DNA from: Bacillus mesophilus
GTDB taxonomy: Bacteria > Bacillota > Bacilli > Bacillales > SA4
NCBI RefSeq assembly: GCF_011008845.1
Contig: NZ_JAAIWM010000003.1
Location: forward strand, 186,001 to 250,000
DNA length: 64,000 nucleotides
Direction of reading: 5' to 3'
In this document: piece after piece, positions 46,786 through 56,265 of the stretch
How positions within the stretch are numbered: position 1 is the stretch's first letter
Layout of the letters: each line of letters opens with the position of its first letter
The notes under the pieces: model-generated
Database searches by the model: none
What the model saw: only the letters and a program-made list of their open reading frames with translations
What the model was told of the DNA's origin: nothing
Program-made: the position numbers and the translations under genes

Positions 46786-47730
46786 TTAACGAAGTAATTG
46801 AAGAACACCTTGTGGTTGTTGATTAGCCTGTGCAAGCATTGCTTGTGCAGCTTGAGATAAAATAGAACTCTTAGTTTGAGTCATCATCTCTTTTGCCATG
46901 TCAACATCACGGATACGTGACTCAGCAGCTGTTAAGTTTTCAGCAGATGTTCCTAGGTTATTGATTGTGTGCTCTAAACGGTTCTGAGAAGCACCAAGCT
47001 TAGAACGCTCAGCTGATACAGTTTGAATCGCTTTGTTAAATACTTCTACTGCAACAGTTGCATTTTTGTGAGTAGATACATCAAGTGCACGTTGAACAGC
47101 AGTATTATTTGTTCCGTTTGTAACAACCATAGTTGTTCCAGTCGTATATGTTACAGATGCTGCAGTACCATTAATGTTAATTGTAGTACCAGTTGCTGCT
47201 CCAGAAGTAGCAACAGTTAAAGCAGCTGAACGCATGTCACCAATTGCAACTGACATACTTTGTAGACCATTTGCTCCGATTTGGAAGTTTACAGCGTTTG
47301 TAGTTGTTGACTTTGTTCCATTTAGTAACTTTTGAGTGTTGAACTCTGTTGTATTACCGATACGGTTAATTTCAGATGTTAATTGGTTGATCTCTTTTTG
47401 GATTTCTCCACGATCTGTACCAGTATTTGTATCGTTAGCAGATTGAACAGCTAATTCACGCATACGTTGAAGGATTGAGTGAGTTTCGTTTAAAGCACCT
47501 TCAGCTGTTTGGATTAAAGAGATACCATCTTGAGCATTACGAGAAGCCTGATCCCAACCACGGATTTGCCCACGCATCTTCTCTGAAATTGCTAGTCCAG
47601 CTGCGTCATCACCTGCACGGTTAATACGAAGACCAGAAGATAACTTTTCCATTGATTTAGATTGTGCAGTTGAAGCACTATTTAACTGACGGTGAGTATT
47701 AAGAGCTGCAATATTGTGATTAATTCTCAT
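46786..47730 (-). CDS. hag: Flagellin
   Basis: 314-residue filament protein. Conserved N-terminal (MRINHNIAALNTHRQLN, SSGLRINRAGDDAAGLAISE) and C-terminal (AAQAMLAQANQQPQGVLQLL) D0/D1 helices. The short variable middle (about 171-211) is Thr-rich: 14 Thr in 41 residues, plausible O-glycosylation sites given the adjacent glycosyltransferases. ATG at 47730 has AAGGAGG; the frame can be extended 11 codons but that part contains the Shine-Dalgarno and a CsrA site. sigma-D promoter, CsrA/FliW control and a terminator all match a strongly expressed single-gene unit. Confidence 0.98.
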   Translation of the reverse strand: MRINHNIAALNTHRQLNSASTAQSKSMEKLSSGLRINRAGDDAAGLAISEKMRGQIRGWDQASRNAQDGISLIQTAEGALNETHSILQRMRELAVQSANDTNTGTDRGEIQKEINQLTSEINRIGNTTEFNTQKLLNGTKSTTTNAVNFQIGANGLQSMSVAIGDMRSAALTVATSGAATGTTININGTAASVTYTTGTTMVVTNGTNNTAVQRALDVSTHKNATVAVEVFNKAIQTVSAERSKLGASQNRLEHTINNLGTSAENLTAAESRIRDVDMAKEMMTQTKSSILSQAAQAMLAQANQQPQGVLQLLR

Positions 47731-47740
47731 TTTGAATTTC

Positions 47741-47771
47741 CTCCTTGAATTTGGATTCCACATCCTTGTGG
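47741..47771 (-). promoter_or_regulatory. CsrA binding sites in the hag leader
   Basis: Minus strand CCACAAGGATGTGG (47758-47771) folds as a 5-bp stem with AGGA in the loop and contains the CsrA consensus core ACAAGGAUGU. A second GGA site is the Shine-Dalgarno AAGGAGG itself (47741-47747). Two sites with one over the ribosome binding site match the B. subtilis hag translational repression mechanism. Confidence 0.88.
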
Positions 47772-47843
47772 AATATTATAATTTTATAGTTAAACAGTTT
47801 CTAAAGTCGGCCGCCTCTAGTAGCTGTTTGCCTTACATACTAT

Positions 47844-47869
47844 ATATCGACATGTTCCTTCATTGTTTA
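47844..47869 (-). promoter_or_regulatory. sigma-D promoter of hag
   Basis: Minus strand TAAA, 14-bp spacer, GTCGATAT: one mismatch from consensus. Confidence 0.9.
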
Positions 47870-47961
47870 ATAGTTTTTTAGAACTTTTTTTAAAAAACTT
47901 TATAATTATTTAAGTGCATTTTTTAAACCATGTAACAGCATTCGTATAATTTATAAAGAAC

Positions 47962-47991
47962 AAAAAAACCAGACTACAAAAACGTCTGGTT
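47962..47991 (-). terminator. Terminator of the flgM-csrA operon
   Basis: Arms AACCAGAC / GTCTGGTT (47967-47974, 47984-47991), then TTTTTT on the minus strand, directly after csrA. Confidence 0.92.
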
Positions 47992-47996
47992 AGTGT

Positions 47997-48230
47997 CTAA
48001 TTATTATCATTCCAAGATTCATTTAATTTCTTTAGAATATCTAATGGAGATGAGAGTGCTTGATTATTTTCATTTTGAATAGCTAGATATACCTCTTTTC
48101 GATGAATATCTATATTCTTAGGGGCATTAATCCCGATTTTCACTTGATCCCCACTTATGCTCAAGATGGTGATTTCGATATCATCACCAATTTGAATGGA
48201 TTCGTTTGTTCTCCTTGTTAATACAAGCAA
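47997..48230 (-). CDS. csrA: Translational regulator CsrA
   Basis: 77 residues beginning (M)[20 protein letters not shown], the RNA-binding CsrA fold; residues after about 60 are variable. Represses hag translation by binding its leader and is released by FliW. The start is a TTG twelve bases from the FliW stop region, with GGGGGTGG upstream. Last gene of the flgM operon and immediately upstream of hag. Confidence 0.97.
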   Translation of the reverse strand: MLVLTRRTNESIQIGDDIEITILSISGDQVKIGINAPKNIDIHRKEVYLAIQNENNQALSSPLDILKKLNESWNDNN

Positions 48231-48241
48231 GTTCCCACCCC

Positions 48242-48682
48242 CTATTTGACAGCTTCTTTAAAGATTGAATGCTTTGTATGGTAATCTGTCCCTGTTAATA
48301 TAACTTGTTTACCTAATCTCTTTTCTATATTAATGACAACAGGAGCCTGCAAGTTTACCGTGGTTTTTTGAAATGGGTCTTGTACGGTTAATATAACGTA
48401 TACTGCAACATTCTCTTCTGCTGTTAGTTCGAGGGAATGGACAACTTGATCCTCAAGAGTAAAATCATATTCTTTAAAAAATATGAATGGGTCTGCAATT
48501 ACAAATGCAAGTCCAGCTGTTAAAGCTGACTGTAAAATAAAGAAAACAGAATCATCACTGTACGGAAGGAGAACAAATTTCTTTTCCTCAAGAAAACCTG
48601 GAATTCCTTTTTCAAATAGAATGATCTCATTTTCGTCAATTTCCTGTTCCCCATGGTATCTGGTTTCTAGCCTCAGTTTCAT
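48242..48682 (-). CDS. fliW: Flagellar assembly factor FliW
   Basis: 146 residues with [20 protein letters not shown] and [20 protein letters not shown], typical FliW. It binds free flagellin or CsrA; when flagellin is exported, FliW moves to CsrA and relieves hag repression. ATG at 48682 with AAGG just upstream; a GTG one codon earlier is possible. Sits between yviE and csrA as in B. subtilis. Confidence 0.96.
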   Translation of the reverse strand: MKLRLETRYHGEQEIDENEIILFEKGIPGFLEEKKFVLLPYSDDSVFFILQSALTAGLAFVIADPFIFFKEYDFTLEDQVVHSLELTAEENVAVYVILTVQDPFQKTTVNLQAPVVINIEKRLGKQVILTGTDYHTKHSIFKEAVK

Positions 48683-48728
48683 CACAACCTTATAACATAT
48701 TATTTTACTAGTTTATCCAAAACAAAAC

Positions 48729-49280
48729 TTAATTAACAAAATCAATCTGTAATCTTGGGTAGCTTTCCATCATATATTCTACCTTCCCTGGAGAATAATT
48801 AAGGATTGGCTTATTCGGCTGTACTTCAATAATTGGTTTTTTAGCTTCTACCTGAATGTTAACCTTTTTAGGAGTATAATTAATTTTAACGCTATCATGA
48901 GAAGGTATCCACGCAATATTAAATTGGTGCTCTTTAATACTATTTTGCTTAGCTATTCTAGCAATAGCATTTCCCTTGTTCTCAACCCTCATAAGTTGAT
49001 CACCTTCAGTAGCTCTTCTGGCGATACCTTTTAGTGAATCTTGTTTCCCTTGTTGAGCAAATTCTTGAATTCTTTTTGCAATGCTCTTAAGATCTACATC
49101 CTCCCTAGCCTGTGTCTGATCAATGGTTAGTTTACTTGGAGTTGAAGTAATGTTTAAATCCGCTGACGGTTGTTGTATGTTCATTTCGGCCTTAGGCTGT
49201 TGAATATCAACCTTGGCATGATGTGTTCGTATACCAAGTTGAGCTCGAGTAGATTGTATTTGAATCTTTGGGATTTGCAT
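48729..49280 (-). CDS. yviE: Flagellar-operon protein YviE (DUF6470)
   Basis: 183 residues, no membrane segment. The front is a run of similar short strands (GIRTHHAKVDIQQPKAEMNI; IQQPSADLNI), then a helical part (LKSIAKRIQEFAQQGKQDSL) and a beta-rich tail. Only the operon position (flgL-yviE-fliW) and pattern identify it; the function is unknown. Confidence 0.88.
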   Translation of the reverse strand: MQIPKIQIQSTRAQLGIRTHHAKVDIQQPKAEMNIQQPSADLNITSTPSKLTIDQTQAREDVDLKSIAKRIQEFAQQGKQDSLKGIARRATEGDQLMRVENKGNAIARIAKQNSIKEHQFNIAWIPSHDSVKINYTPKKVNIQVEAKKPIIEVQPNKPILNYSPGKVEYMMESYPRLQIDFVN

Positions 49281-49345
49281 ATATAAATGTCCCCCTATGT
49301 ATTTTAAAATAGCTATCTTTCCGAATGAAAGATAGCTACCAAGTT

Positions 49346-50257
49346 TTATCTTAAGAAGTCCAGTAAAGAAGGTTGAATTATACGAGCCCCAACACCTAAT
49401 GCTGCTCGATGAACACTTTCTTGTGTGGTTAAATCAGTAATAACCTTTTCAATATTTGCATCTTCATTATCCGAAAGTATACGACTTGAAAATACCTCTT
49501 GAGAACTTAAACGTTCTTCCATAAGTTCCACTCTATTTTGTCTTGCTCCAACATCTGCTCTAGTTGAAATAATATTATTAATGTTTGCATCTAACCTCGA
49601 GAGATAACTATCAATGGCATTTCCCGGTGCACCGACTGCACCTGTTAAATCATCAATTAAAGCGGAAATATCTCCAAATAAGTTTGTACCACCAGTTGCA
49701 CTATTATCGCCAAATAATCCTTTAGCATTAGCATTAACTGGTATTTGAACTCCATCAAACACTTCAATTGATATACTATTAGGGTTAATATTTACTCCAG
49801 GGTTTGTTGGGTTATTCTTATCTAACGGTGGTGTTGTGGTAGAAGTTCCATTAAAGATATACTTACCTGCCATCTTAGAGTTTCCAACATCAATTAATTG
49901 TTCCCTAAGCTGCTTAATCTCCGCTGCAATACTCTTTCGCTCATCAGGTGTATATACCCCATTACTAGCATTAACAGTTAACTCTCTAATTCTTTGGATG
50001 GCACTAGTTGCCTGATCCAACGCAACATCTGTACTATCAAGGAAATTATTAACTTCAGCAATATTACGCTGGTATTGTTCAATATTGTTTAAATCCCCAC
50101 GGTAGCTAATTCCTCTCATTGCCACAACTGGATCATCAGAGGGTTTGGTGATTTTCTTACCAGTAGCTAGCTGGTTTTGAATGACATCAAGTCTATTATA
50201 GCTTTTATTTAGATTTCGAAGCATACTATTTGTAAGAATACCCTGTGTAATACGCAT
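49346..50257 (-). CDS. flgL: Flagellar hook-filament junction protein FlgL
   Basis: 303 residues starting MRITQGILTNSMLRNLNKSY, with flagellin-like N- and C-terminal helices (KITKPSDDPVVAMRGISYRG). Junction protein HAP3 between FlgK and filament. GAGGTG precedes the ATG, 14 bases after flgK. Confidence 0.96.
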   Translation of the reverse strand: MRITQGILTNSMLRNLNKSYNRLDVIQNQLATGKKITKPSDDPVVAMRGISYRGDLNNIEQYQRNIAEVNNFLDSTDVALDQATSAIQRIRELTVNASNGVYTPDERKSIAAEIKQLREQLIDVGNSKMAGKYIFNGTSTTTPPLDKNNPTNPGVNINPNSISIEVFDGVQIPVNANAKGLFGDNSATGGTNLFGDISALIDDLTGAVGAPGNAIDSYLSRLDANINNIISTRADVGARQNRVELMEERLSSQEVFSSRILSDNEDANIEKVITDLTTQESVHRAALGVGARIIQPSLLDFLR

Positions 50258-50271
50258 TTATCTATTCACCT

Positions 50272-51819
50272 CTACCTTCCGCCTGTACCAAGCCCATTAA
50301 TAATACGTTCAAGCATTTCATCAATCACGGTAATATTTCTCGCAGATGCATTATATGCATGCTGAAACTTAATCATATTCGTCATTTCTTCATCAATTGA
50401 AACACCACTTACCGATTGACGGTTATTATCCACTGAAGTCAGAAGTACTTCCGAGTTTAGCTTTAATCTTTGTGCTTCCTGTCCCTCAACTGCCATCGCA
50501 CCAATCATACCTTGATAAAAAGCATCAAGGTTTCCGGCTATACCTACTACAGATGCCTGATCTCCAAACGTACTTACCTGCTTACTCATAATAGCTGCTA
50601 ATTCTAATGCATTAGAGCCATCTCCAGCACTATTGTCTTGTTTAGCAGCAGCAATCAACCCAGGATTTGTAAAAATATCCTGATTAACCTTTATTGTCTT
50701 AGCTGATGTAACATCCATAAAGAATGCTGGTGCATTTAAGTTCGTATCGTACTGTTTTCCACTTTCATGAACTCTATTAAACTCTGTGGCAAATGCATTT
50801 GCTAGTTTATCTAGATCATTCAGCATTCTCATATAAGAACCTGCAACCTGACCATTACCATCCTTATATCCGTAAGATTCAATCAGGCCATTCAACTTAC
50901 CAAAGAAGTCAAATTTTGTAATAGGTGTTCCACCCTGTATCGTAACACCACTAACATATTCTACGGGGTTACCATTTACTACTTCAGTAGCATAGCTCAC
51001 GCCAACAGGTTTAACTGTAAAATTAGTCCCGTCTACTAATGTTCCATAAGATGTTGTATTCGTACGATCCATAAGCTCAATTTTATAACTTCCTTCAGCA
51101 CTAGCTAATGCATTACCGTAATTTGCTGGCTTTTCACTTGTAACTTTTACATTAACAAGAGTTGTGAGCTGGTCAACTAGACTATCTCTTTGATCGTACA
51201 GATCATTTGGTAAATATCCGTGTGGTTCAATTTCTGTGATTTGCTTATTTAAACTATTTATTTGGGTTAATAGAGTATTGATAGAATTAGTAGTTACTTC
51301 TAATTCTGACTTAATATCAACCTTAACTGTTGATAGAGTAGTAGATAAATAGTTAAATGTATCAGCAACCGCTTGTCCACGTTGTGCTACTACCAGACGC
51401 GCTCCATCATCCTCTGGGTTTGTCGCTAAGTCCTGTAATGAATTCCAAAAACGATTCATCGTATTTGCTAATCCATCATCAGAAGGCTCATTCATAATTT
51501 GTTCCATTTTATATAAAGCTTCACTCTTTGAGCTGTAATATCCGTTTTTCATACTTTCGCCACGATATTGAATATCTAAAAATTGCTCACGTACTCTAGC
51601 AATAGAGCCTGCTTCTACACCAGTTCCTAAAAGCCCTGGCATCATTGGACGGTTCATTGATGCTGCAGGAAATGCCTCCGTTTGTTGCATATTCACCACT
51701 TGCCTTGAATATCCTGGAGTATTTGCGTTCGAAATATTATGACCCGTCACATATAAAGCGGACTGCTGAGTAACCATTCCCCTTCTTGCTGTTTCTAATC
51801 CATGAAACGTAGATCGCAT
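50272..51819 (-). CDS. flgK: Flagellar hook-associated protein FlgK
   Basis: 515 residues; N-terminal TFHGLETARRGMVTQQSALY and GHNISNANTPGYSRQVV (rod/hook family signature), C-terminal MIKFQHAYNASARNITVIDE. HAP1, the first junction protein on the hook. AGGAGG precedes the ATG. Confidence 0.97.
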   Translation of the reverse strand: MRSTFHGLETARRGMVTQQSALYVTGHNISNANTPGYSRQVVNMQQTEAFPAASMNRPMMPGLLGTGVEAGSIARVREQFLDIQYRGESMKNGYYSSKSEALYKMEQIMNEPSDDGLANTMNRFWNSLQDLATNPEDDGARLVVAQRGQAVADTFNYLSTTLSTVKVDIKSELEVTTNSINTLLTQINSLNKQITEIEPHGYLPNDLYDQRDSLVDQLTTLVNVKVTSEKPANYGNALASAEGSYKIELMDRTNTTSYGTLVDGTNFTVKPVGVSYATEVVNGNPVEYVSGVTIQGGTPITKFDFFGKLNGLIESYGYKDGNGQVAGSYMRMLNDLDKLANAFATEFNRVHESGKQYDTNLNAPAFFMDVTSAKTIKVNQDIFTNPGLIAAAKQDNSAGDGSNALELAAIMSKQVSTFGDQASVVGIAGNLDAFYQGMIGAMAVEGQEAQRLKLNSEVLLTSVDNNRQSVSGVSIDEEMTNMIKFQHAYNASARNITVIDEMLERIINGLGTGGR

Positions 51820-51830
51820 TCCTTTTCCTC

Positions 51831-52325
51831 CTATGCTTTCGAGTCAAACACTGAACGCTTAACAGGTTCTGCTTGACCTTTATTAGTTGGTTTATTGTAG
51901 TTCATATTCTGTGTTCTTGGCATTAGAAGATCTAATGAATAATTAACAAATTGTAGGGAGGAATAGACTAATTCCTGATTTAACGTATTTATTGACTTTA
52001 ACTCTTCAAGTTGAGTGTAGAGCTGATCGCGAAGAGAAACTAATTTGTCTGCTTCTTCACTAGAAAGACCTTCAATAACATCCGTTAGTGTTGGTTCATC
52101 ACCTTTTATAGCATGACCACTTACTAAGCGCATTACCTGTTGCTTCCGCTCTTCTTCAAGCTTATTAATCGCCATTACATGTTTGTTCTCATCCTTAAGT
52201 ATTGAGGAAAGAGCTTCAATGTCACCCTTCTTAATGACTTCCGTTTTCTGTGTGCCAAGCTTGTGCAAGCTCTGATGTAATGCTAATAGCTTATTTAACG
52301 TATCTATAAGTTTTTCAGATTTCAT
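51831..52325 (-). CDS. flgN: FlgN-type export chaperone (YvyG)
   Basis: 164 residues, helical: EKLIDTLNKLLALHQSLHKL and a coiled coil in the middle. FlgN is the chaperone of FlgK and FlgL, which follow. ATG at 52325 has GAGGTG seven bases upstream; a GTG six bases earlier overlaps the site. Confidence 0.9.
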   Translation of the reverse strand: MKSEKLIDTLNKLLALHQSLHKLGTQKTEVIKKGDIEALSSILKDENKHVMAINKLEEERKQQVMRLVSGHAIKGDEPTLTDVIEGLSSEEADKLVSLRDQLYTQLEELKSINTLNQELVYSSLQFVNYSLDLLMPRTQNMNYNKPTNKGQAEPVKRSVFDSKA

Positions 52326-52392
52326 ATCCACTCACCTCTCTCTTTACAAAAAATGAAGGACTTGAGTCGGCCCAAATCCTGATTTTAATGTT

Positions 52393-52659
52393 TTAGTTTT
52401 TCGAAAAATATTGAATAACGCTTTTAGCTACAGATTCAGCATCAACCTGGTAAGATCCTGCTTCAACCTGTTGTTTTAATGCCTGGATTTTATCTAATCT
52501 CTCAGCAGCCACTTTAGAGGTAACTTGCATTTCTTTTGCAGCTGAAGATATTTCAACCTTATCTGCTCTAGTCGCTGATTTTTCGGCACCTTGCACTTTA
52601 TTTAAATTCTTCTTATATGGGTTCACATTTAGTGAATTTATGTTATTTATTTTCATCAT
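52393..52659 (-). CDS. flgM: Anti-sigma-D factor FlgM
   Basis: 88 residues; C-terminal half (DKVEISSAAKEMQVTSKVAA, ERLDKIQALKQQVEAGSYQV, AESVAKSVIQYF) is the FlgM domain that binds and inhibits sigma-D until the hook is finished. AAGGAG before the ATG. A sigma-D-like promoter directly upstream would provide feedback, as in B. subtilis. Confidence 0.95.
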   Translation of the reverse strand: MMKINNINSLNVNPYKKNLNKVQGAEKSATRADKVEISSAAKEMQVTSKVAAERLDKIQALKQQVEAGSYQVDAESVAKSVIQYFSKN

Positions 52660-52702
52660 ATTTGACTCCTTCTCACTCCGATAAGAGTTTCTTATACCTA
52701 TA

Positions 52703-52729
52703 GTATCGGATGAAAAGGCAAAAAGTTTA
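52703..52729 (-). promoter_or_regulatory. sigma-D-like promoter of flgM
   Basis: Minus strand TAAA, 15-bp spacer, TCCGATAC; two mismatches to GCCGATAT. Confidence 0.72.
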
Positions 52730-52751
52730 CATTTTTAGAGTAAATTATTTC

Positions 52752-53147
52752 TTATTTCCTTAAAAACGTAGCTGTTTTTTCCCTTTTTACTCTTTCTTCT
52801 TCATTCTGAAGCTGTTTTAAATCCGCATGTATTCCTTTTGCACAATTTTCACACACTCGACCTTGTCTAATGATTGTTTTACATTTTTCACAAGGGTACC
52901 CAAGATTCGGAAACTGAGCGAGCTTCAACTTCCCTGTTCGGATCCATTTGATCACTAACGTTTCTTCTACTTCCGTTGCTTCTGAAACTTCTACTAGTGT
53001 TGCCATTCTGTTTTCCTTTTTGCGGATATATTCATAAACGGTTTCAAATAGTTTTTGTTCTTCCTTATAGCAAGCCGGACATACATCATGCATAGGTGTA
53101 GCCACAAATAGCTTGTCACAAAGTGGGCAATTCGCTAGTTCTCCCAT
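52752..53147 (-). CDS. yvyF: YvyF, zinc-ribbon flagellar-operon protein
   Basis: 131 residues: two Cys pairs at the front (CPLCDK, CPACYK), a helical MerR-like middle (TLVEVSEATEVEETLVIKWI) and two more Cys pairs (CEKCKT, CENCAK). This is the YvyF/TIGR03826 pattern. Function unclear. ATG at 53147 follows AAGGATTGG; upstream frame has no support. Between comFC and flgM as in B. subtilis. Confidence 0.9.
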   Translation of the reverse strand: MGELANCPLCDKLFVATPMHDVCPACYKEEQKLFETVYEYIRKKENRMATLVEVSEATEVEETLVIKWIRTGKLKLAQFPNLGYPCEKCKTIIRQGRVCENCAKGIHADLKQLQNEEERVKREKTATFLRK

Positions 53148-53231
53148 AATAACACCAATCCTTTTTTCTACTGTGATATCTATTATATCGACAAAGTTCG
53201 TCATACTTAAAGTGCAAAGTTTTGGAATGTT

Positions 53232-53915
53232 TTAGCTTCGTATGAGGGTTAAGGAAGAAACTTGTTTAGCTCCTTCTTGAAGTAGAAGCTGGGCTGCATG
53301 ACGTATCGTGGTACCTGTAGTGTAGATATCGTCTATTAGAAGGATATGGTTATCTTGTAGATGTATGTGGGGGAGTAATATAAAGGGATTCTCAGTAGAA
53401 ATACGTTCCTGACGATTTTTTTTACTTTGTTTGGATTCTTCCTTTTTTACCAAGAGTGGTACAGCATTACTCGTTATTAGCTGCGCTAAGACTTCCGCTT
53501 GATTAAAACCTCTTTCATAAAGTCGCTCATCACTTAGCGGAATAAAGCTTATTAGATCAATCTTGGTAAAGTCTCTTATAAATACTTTTCTCATCTCCGC
53601 TTCAAAAGCTTTATATAACTCATAATCTCCACGAAATTTAAACTGATTTAAAATCATCTTCATTCCTTCATTATATTGATAAATGGAGCGGTTCTTCACT
53701 CTATATTTACTCCAATATGGATGTTCTCCCCACCTGAGACAGTCAGTACACCTTGACTCAAAGTTGCCCATTCTGCCACAGTCCTCGCATACGTGGCCTT
53801 CAATTAGGTGAAGCTCTCTTTTACATCGATAACAAATGTTTTCTTGTTTTATCAAAATCGTCGAAACCCAACTAACTACAGCAATTGACTCATGACAAAC
53901 TAAACATTGACTCAT
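53232..53915 (-). CDS. comFC: ComFC, competence-linked phosphoribosyltransferase-like protein
   Basis: 227 residues: N-terminal double zinc finger (CLVCHE, CYRCKR, CEDCGR, CTDCLR) and a PRT domain with the PRPP loop ILLIDDIYTTGTT. Works with ComFA in DNA uptake/recombination during transformation. Its ATG overlaps the comFA stop (ATGA). comFB, which lies between them in B. subtilis, is missing here. Confidence 0.95.
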   Translation of the reverse strand: MSQCLVCHESIAVVSWVSTILIKQENICYRCKRELHLIEGHVCEDCGRMGNFESRCTDCLRWGEHPYWSKYRVKNRSIYQYNEGMKMILNQFKFRGDYELYKAFEAEMRKVFIRDFTKIDLISFIPLSDERLYERGFNQAEVLAQLITSNAVPLLVKKEESKQSKKNRQERISTENPFILLPHIHLQDNHILLIDDIYTTGTTIRHAAQLLLQEGAKQVSSLTLIRS

Positions 53916-55381
53916 TTTAATAACCCTTTCTCTACTGCCTGTTTATTCATGCTCATAATCTGTTTTTTAGCGGAAACCATCGCTCCTGTCTTGCCAAAGT
54001 GAAAATATAAAATCTCACCCGTTGGATCTGCCGTGCTCCTCCCGACTCTTCCAGCTATCTGAACCAAGGTACTCTCAGTAAATACCCCGTCATCAGCACC
54101 TAAAACACCTACATCTGTTTTCGGTATCGTAACTCCCCGTTCTAAAATAGTCGTGGTTAGAAGAATTGGTATAACACCAGCACGAAAACTAGCCACTTTT
54201 TCTTTTCGTAGTGGGTCTTTAGAATGAACGCCTTCAATCGCTTCGGAGATTTCTCTCACCAAGGGCAATAAATCTTCCAACACCTCAATCGATGGCACAA
54301 ACAAAAATGCCTGGCGTTTCGATTCCAGCTTTTCCTGAAGCCACACCATAATAACAGATGGAATCTTCCTTTTTAATATGTACTTCCTCCAGTTCCCACA
54401 CCAACGATACTCAGGTACAGGTAAAGGATGACCGTGAAAGCGAGCCGGAATGGTCACGGATTCGATTTGGTTTTGATAAACTTTCTTCTTCCATTTTGAA
54501 TCGGGAGTTGCTGTTAAATAAATCGTTGAGGATGTTTCCTTTTTAGCTTGTTGAACTGCTCGCTGTAACATAGCGTCAAATGAATAGGGGAAAGCATCTA
54601 CCTCATCAATAATAATGACGTCAAATGCTTTGTAATAACGAAGTAATTGATGAGTAGTTGCAATTGTAATAGGTGCAAGACAGCGAGGGTCAGAACTTCC
54701 ACCATAAAGAGAATGTACGATAACGTCTGGAAATACACTTTTTATCCTCGGAGCTAACTCAATTACCACATCAGTCCTCGGCGTGGCAAGACAAACATAT
54801 TTACCAAGAGATAATGCCAGAGAAATTCCTTCAAAAAGAACCTCCGTCTTTCCAGCACCACACACAGCCCAGATCAGCAATTCAGAATCCTTCGTGATTA
54901 CACTCACAAGCTCACTGGATGCGTTGGCTTGTCCTTTAGATACCACACCGTCCCATACTAAAGGGGTTTCATATTGAAAGGTCTCCACTGATCCACCCCA
55001 ACTAACTAAAGGTGTACATTCACTCACTCGTCCCATCGCAATACACTTACGACAATACGTACAAGTTTTCTTACACCTAGCACAACCAAACCTTGCAAAC
55101 AAAGCATCTTCCTGATTACCACACCTAACACACTCATATAATCCTTTTATTCTTTTAACACCATAATGATACTGAATATAACCATGCTCATAATGCTCTT
55201 GTAAAACTTCTAACGGAAAGGGAATTTCATCAATGAGTAGACGTCTTCCTTGAAGGGTTTGTTGAAGATCGACGGAGAAATTAAAAGTGGGGTCTAGCGT
55301 GATAGCCTCTAAATATAAGTCACTAATACGAGAGCCATGTTCCGAGGGTTTTAACATTTTATCATCTTGCGAAAACAGCAT
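53912..55381 (-). CDS. comFA: ComFA, DEAD-box-like DNA uptake ATPase
   Basis: 489 residues. N-terminal four-Cys zinc site (CVRCGNQ ... CARCKKTCTYCRKC), Walker A CGAGKTE, DEVD box IIDEVDAF, TATPD, and motif VI QIAGRVGRS. It powers import of transforming DNA with ComEC. ATG at 55381 has AGGAGG. Only 41 bases separate it from degV, and these are filled by the degV terminator; I see no paired ComK boxes, so the source of expression is unclear. Confidence 0.95.
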   Translation of the reverse strand: MLFSQDDKMLKPSEHGSRISDLYLEAITLDPTFNFSVDLQQTLQGRRLLIDEIPFPLEVLQEHYEHGYIQYHYGVKRIKGLYECVRCGNQEDALFARFGCARCKKTCTYCRKCIAMGRVSECTPLVSWGGSVETFQYETPLVWDGVVSKGQANASSELVSVITKDSELLIWAVCGAGKTEVLFEGISLALSLGKYVCLATPRTDVVIELAPRIKSVFPDVIVHSLYGGSSDPRCLAPITIATTHQLLRYYKAFDVIIIDEVDAFPYSFDAMLQRAVQQAKKETSSTIYLTATPDSKWKKKVYQNQIESVTIPARFHGHPLPVPEYRWCGNWRKYILKRKIPSVIMVWLQEKLESKRQAFLFVPSIEVLEDLLPLVREISEAIEGVHSKDPLRKEKVASFRAGVIPILLTTTILERGVTIPKTDVGVLGADDGVFTESTLVQIAGRVGRSTADPTGEILYFHFGKTGAMVSAKKQIMSMNKQAVEKGLLK

Positions 55382-55399
55382 ATAGCCTCCTTTTTATTA

Positions 55400-55424
55400 A
55401 AAGACTCCCAAAAAGGGAGCCCCT
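55400..55424 (-). terminator. Terminator of degV
   Basis: Arms GACTCCC / GGGAGCC (wobble) around AAAAA, followed by TTTTAAT on the minus strand, right at the stop codon. Confidence 0.82.
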
Positions 55425-56265
55425 ATTTTATATACCATCCTAAACCAATTGCACCCTCACCAAGATGAGTACCAATAACCGGTCCAAAATGGCTAATAAT
55501 AATTTCAACATTTGGATAATTTGCTTCTAACTCTGCCTTAAGCTCCGTTGCTTCCTCTAAGCGGTTAGCATGAATGATTGTTGCAACGATAGGCTGTCCA
55601 TCTTTTGCATCATCATTGAACAATTCAAACATCCGCTTGATCGCCTTTTTACGAGTTCGAATCTTTTCAAAAGGAACAATCTTTTTGTCAACAAAATGAA
55701 GCACTGGCTTCACTTGTAACAAGCTCCCAACAAAAGCTTGAGCACTACTTAAGCGACCGCCTCTTTGTAAGTGAGATAAATCATCGACCATAAAATAGGC
55801 TTTAAGTGATTTCTTCATTTCATCCAGTCTGGCAATGATCTCTTCAGGGCCCTTTCCTGCTTGAGCAAGCTTTGCTGCCTCAAGCACATAAAAACCTTGT
55901 GGCATAGCACTGATCTCTGAATCATATGGATATACCTTTATGGCGTCAACCATATTACCTGCAGCAACAGCCCCTTGATAGGTACCACTGATTCCACTAG
56001 ATAAATGAATACTAATAACTGCGTCATACTCATGAGACAGCTCGCTATATAAATTTACACAAAGTCCGATTGCCGGCTGAGATGTTTTCGGTAGCTCACC
56101 ACCATGACTTACCTTTTCATAAAAATCTTCTGTTGTAATCTCGGCTTCCTCTTGATAGGATTCATTGCCGAATACAACATTAAGAGGTAGCATATGTATA
56201 TTCCATTTTTCTCGTAATTCTTTGGGTATGTATGAAGTACTATCCGTCACTACGGCTGTTTTCAT
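55423..56265 (-). CDS. degV: DegV family fatty-acid-binding protein
   Basis: 280 residues; starts MKTAVVTDSTSYIPKELREK, with TSQPAIG and DLSHLQRGGRLSSAQAFVGS, the DegV fatty-acid-binding fold. Family members (FakB) present fatty acids to the kinase FakA. AAGGAAGG site before the ATG. Between degU and comFA as in B. subtilis (yviA). Confidence 0.95.
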   Translation of the reverse strand: MKTAVVTDSTSYIPKELREKWNIHMLPLNVVFGNESYQEEAEITTEDFYEKVSHGGELPKTSQPAIGLCVNLYSELSHEYDAVISIHLSSGISGTYQGAVAAGNMVDAIKVYPYDSEISAMPQGFYVLEAAKLAQAGKGPEEIIARLDEMKKSLKAYFMVDDLSHLQRGGRLSSAQAFVGSLLQVKPVLHFVDKKIVPFEKIRTRKKAIKRMFELFNDDAKDGQPIVATIIHANRLEEATELKAELEANYPNVEIIISHFGPVIGTHLGEGAIGLGWYIK

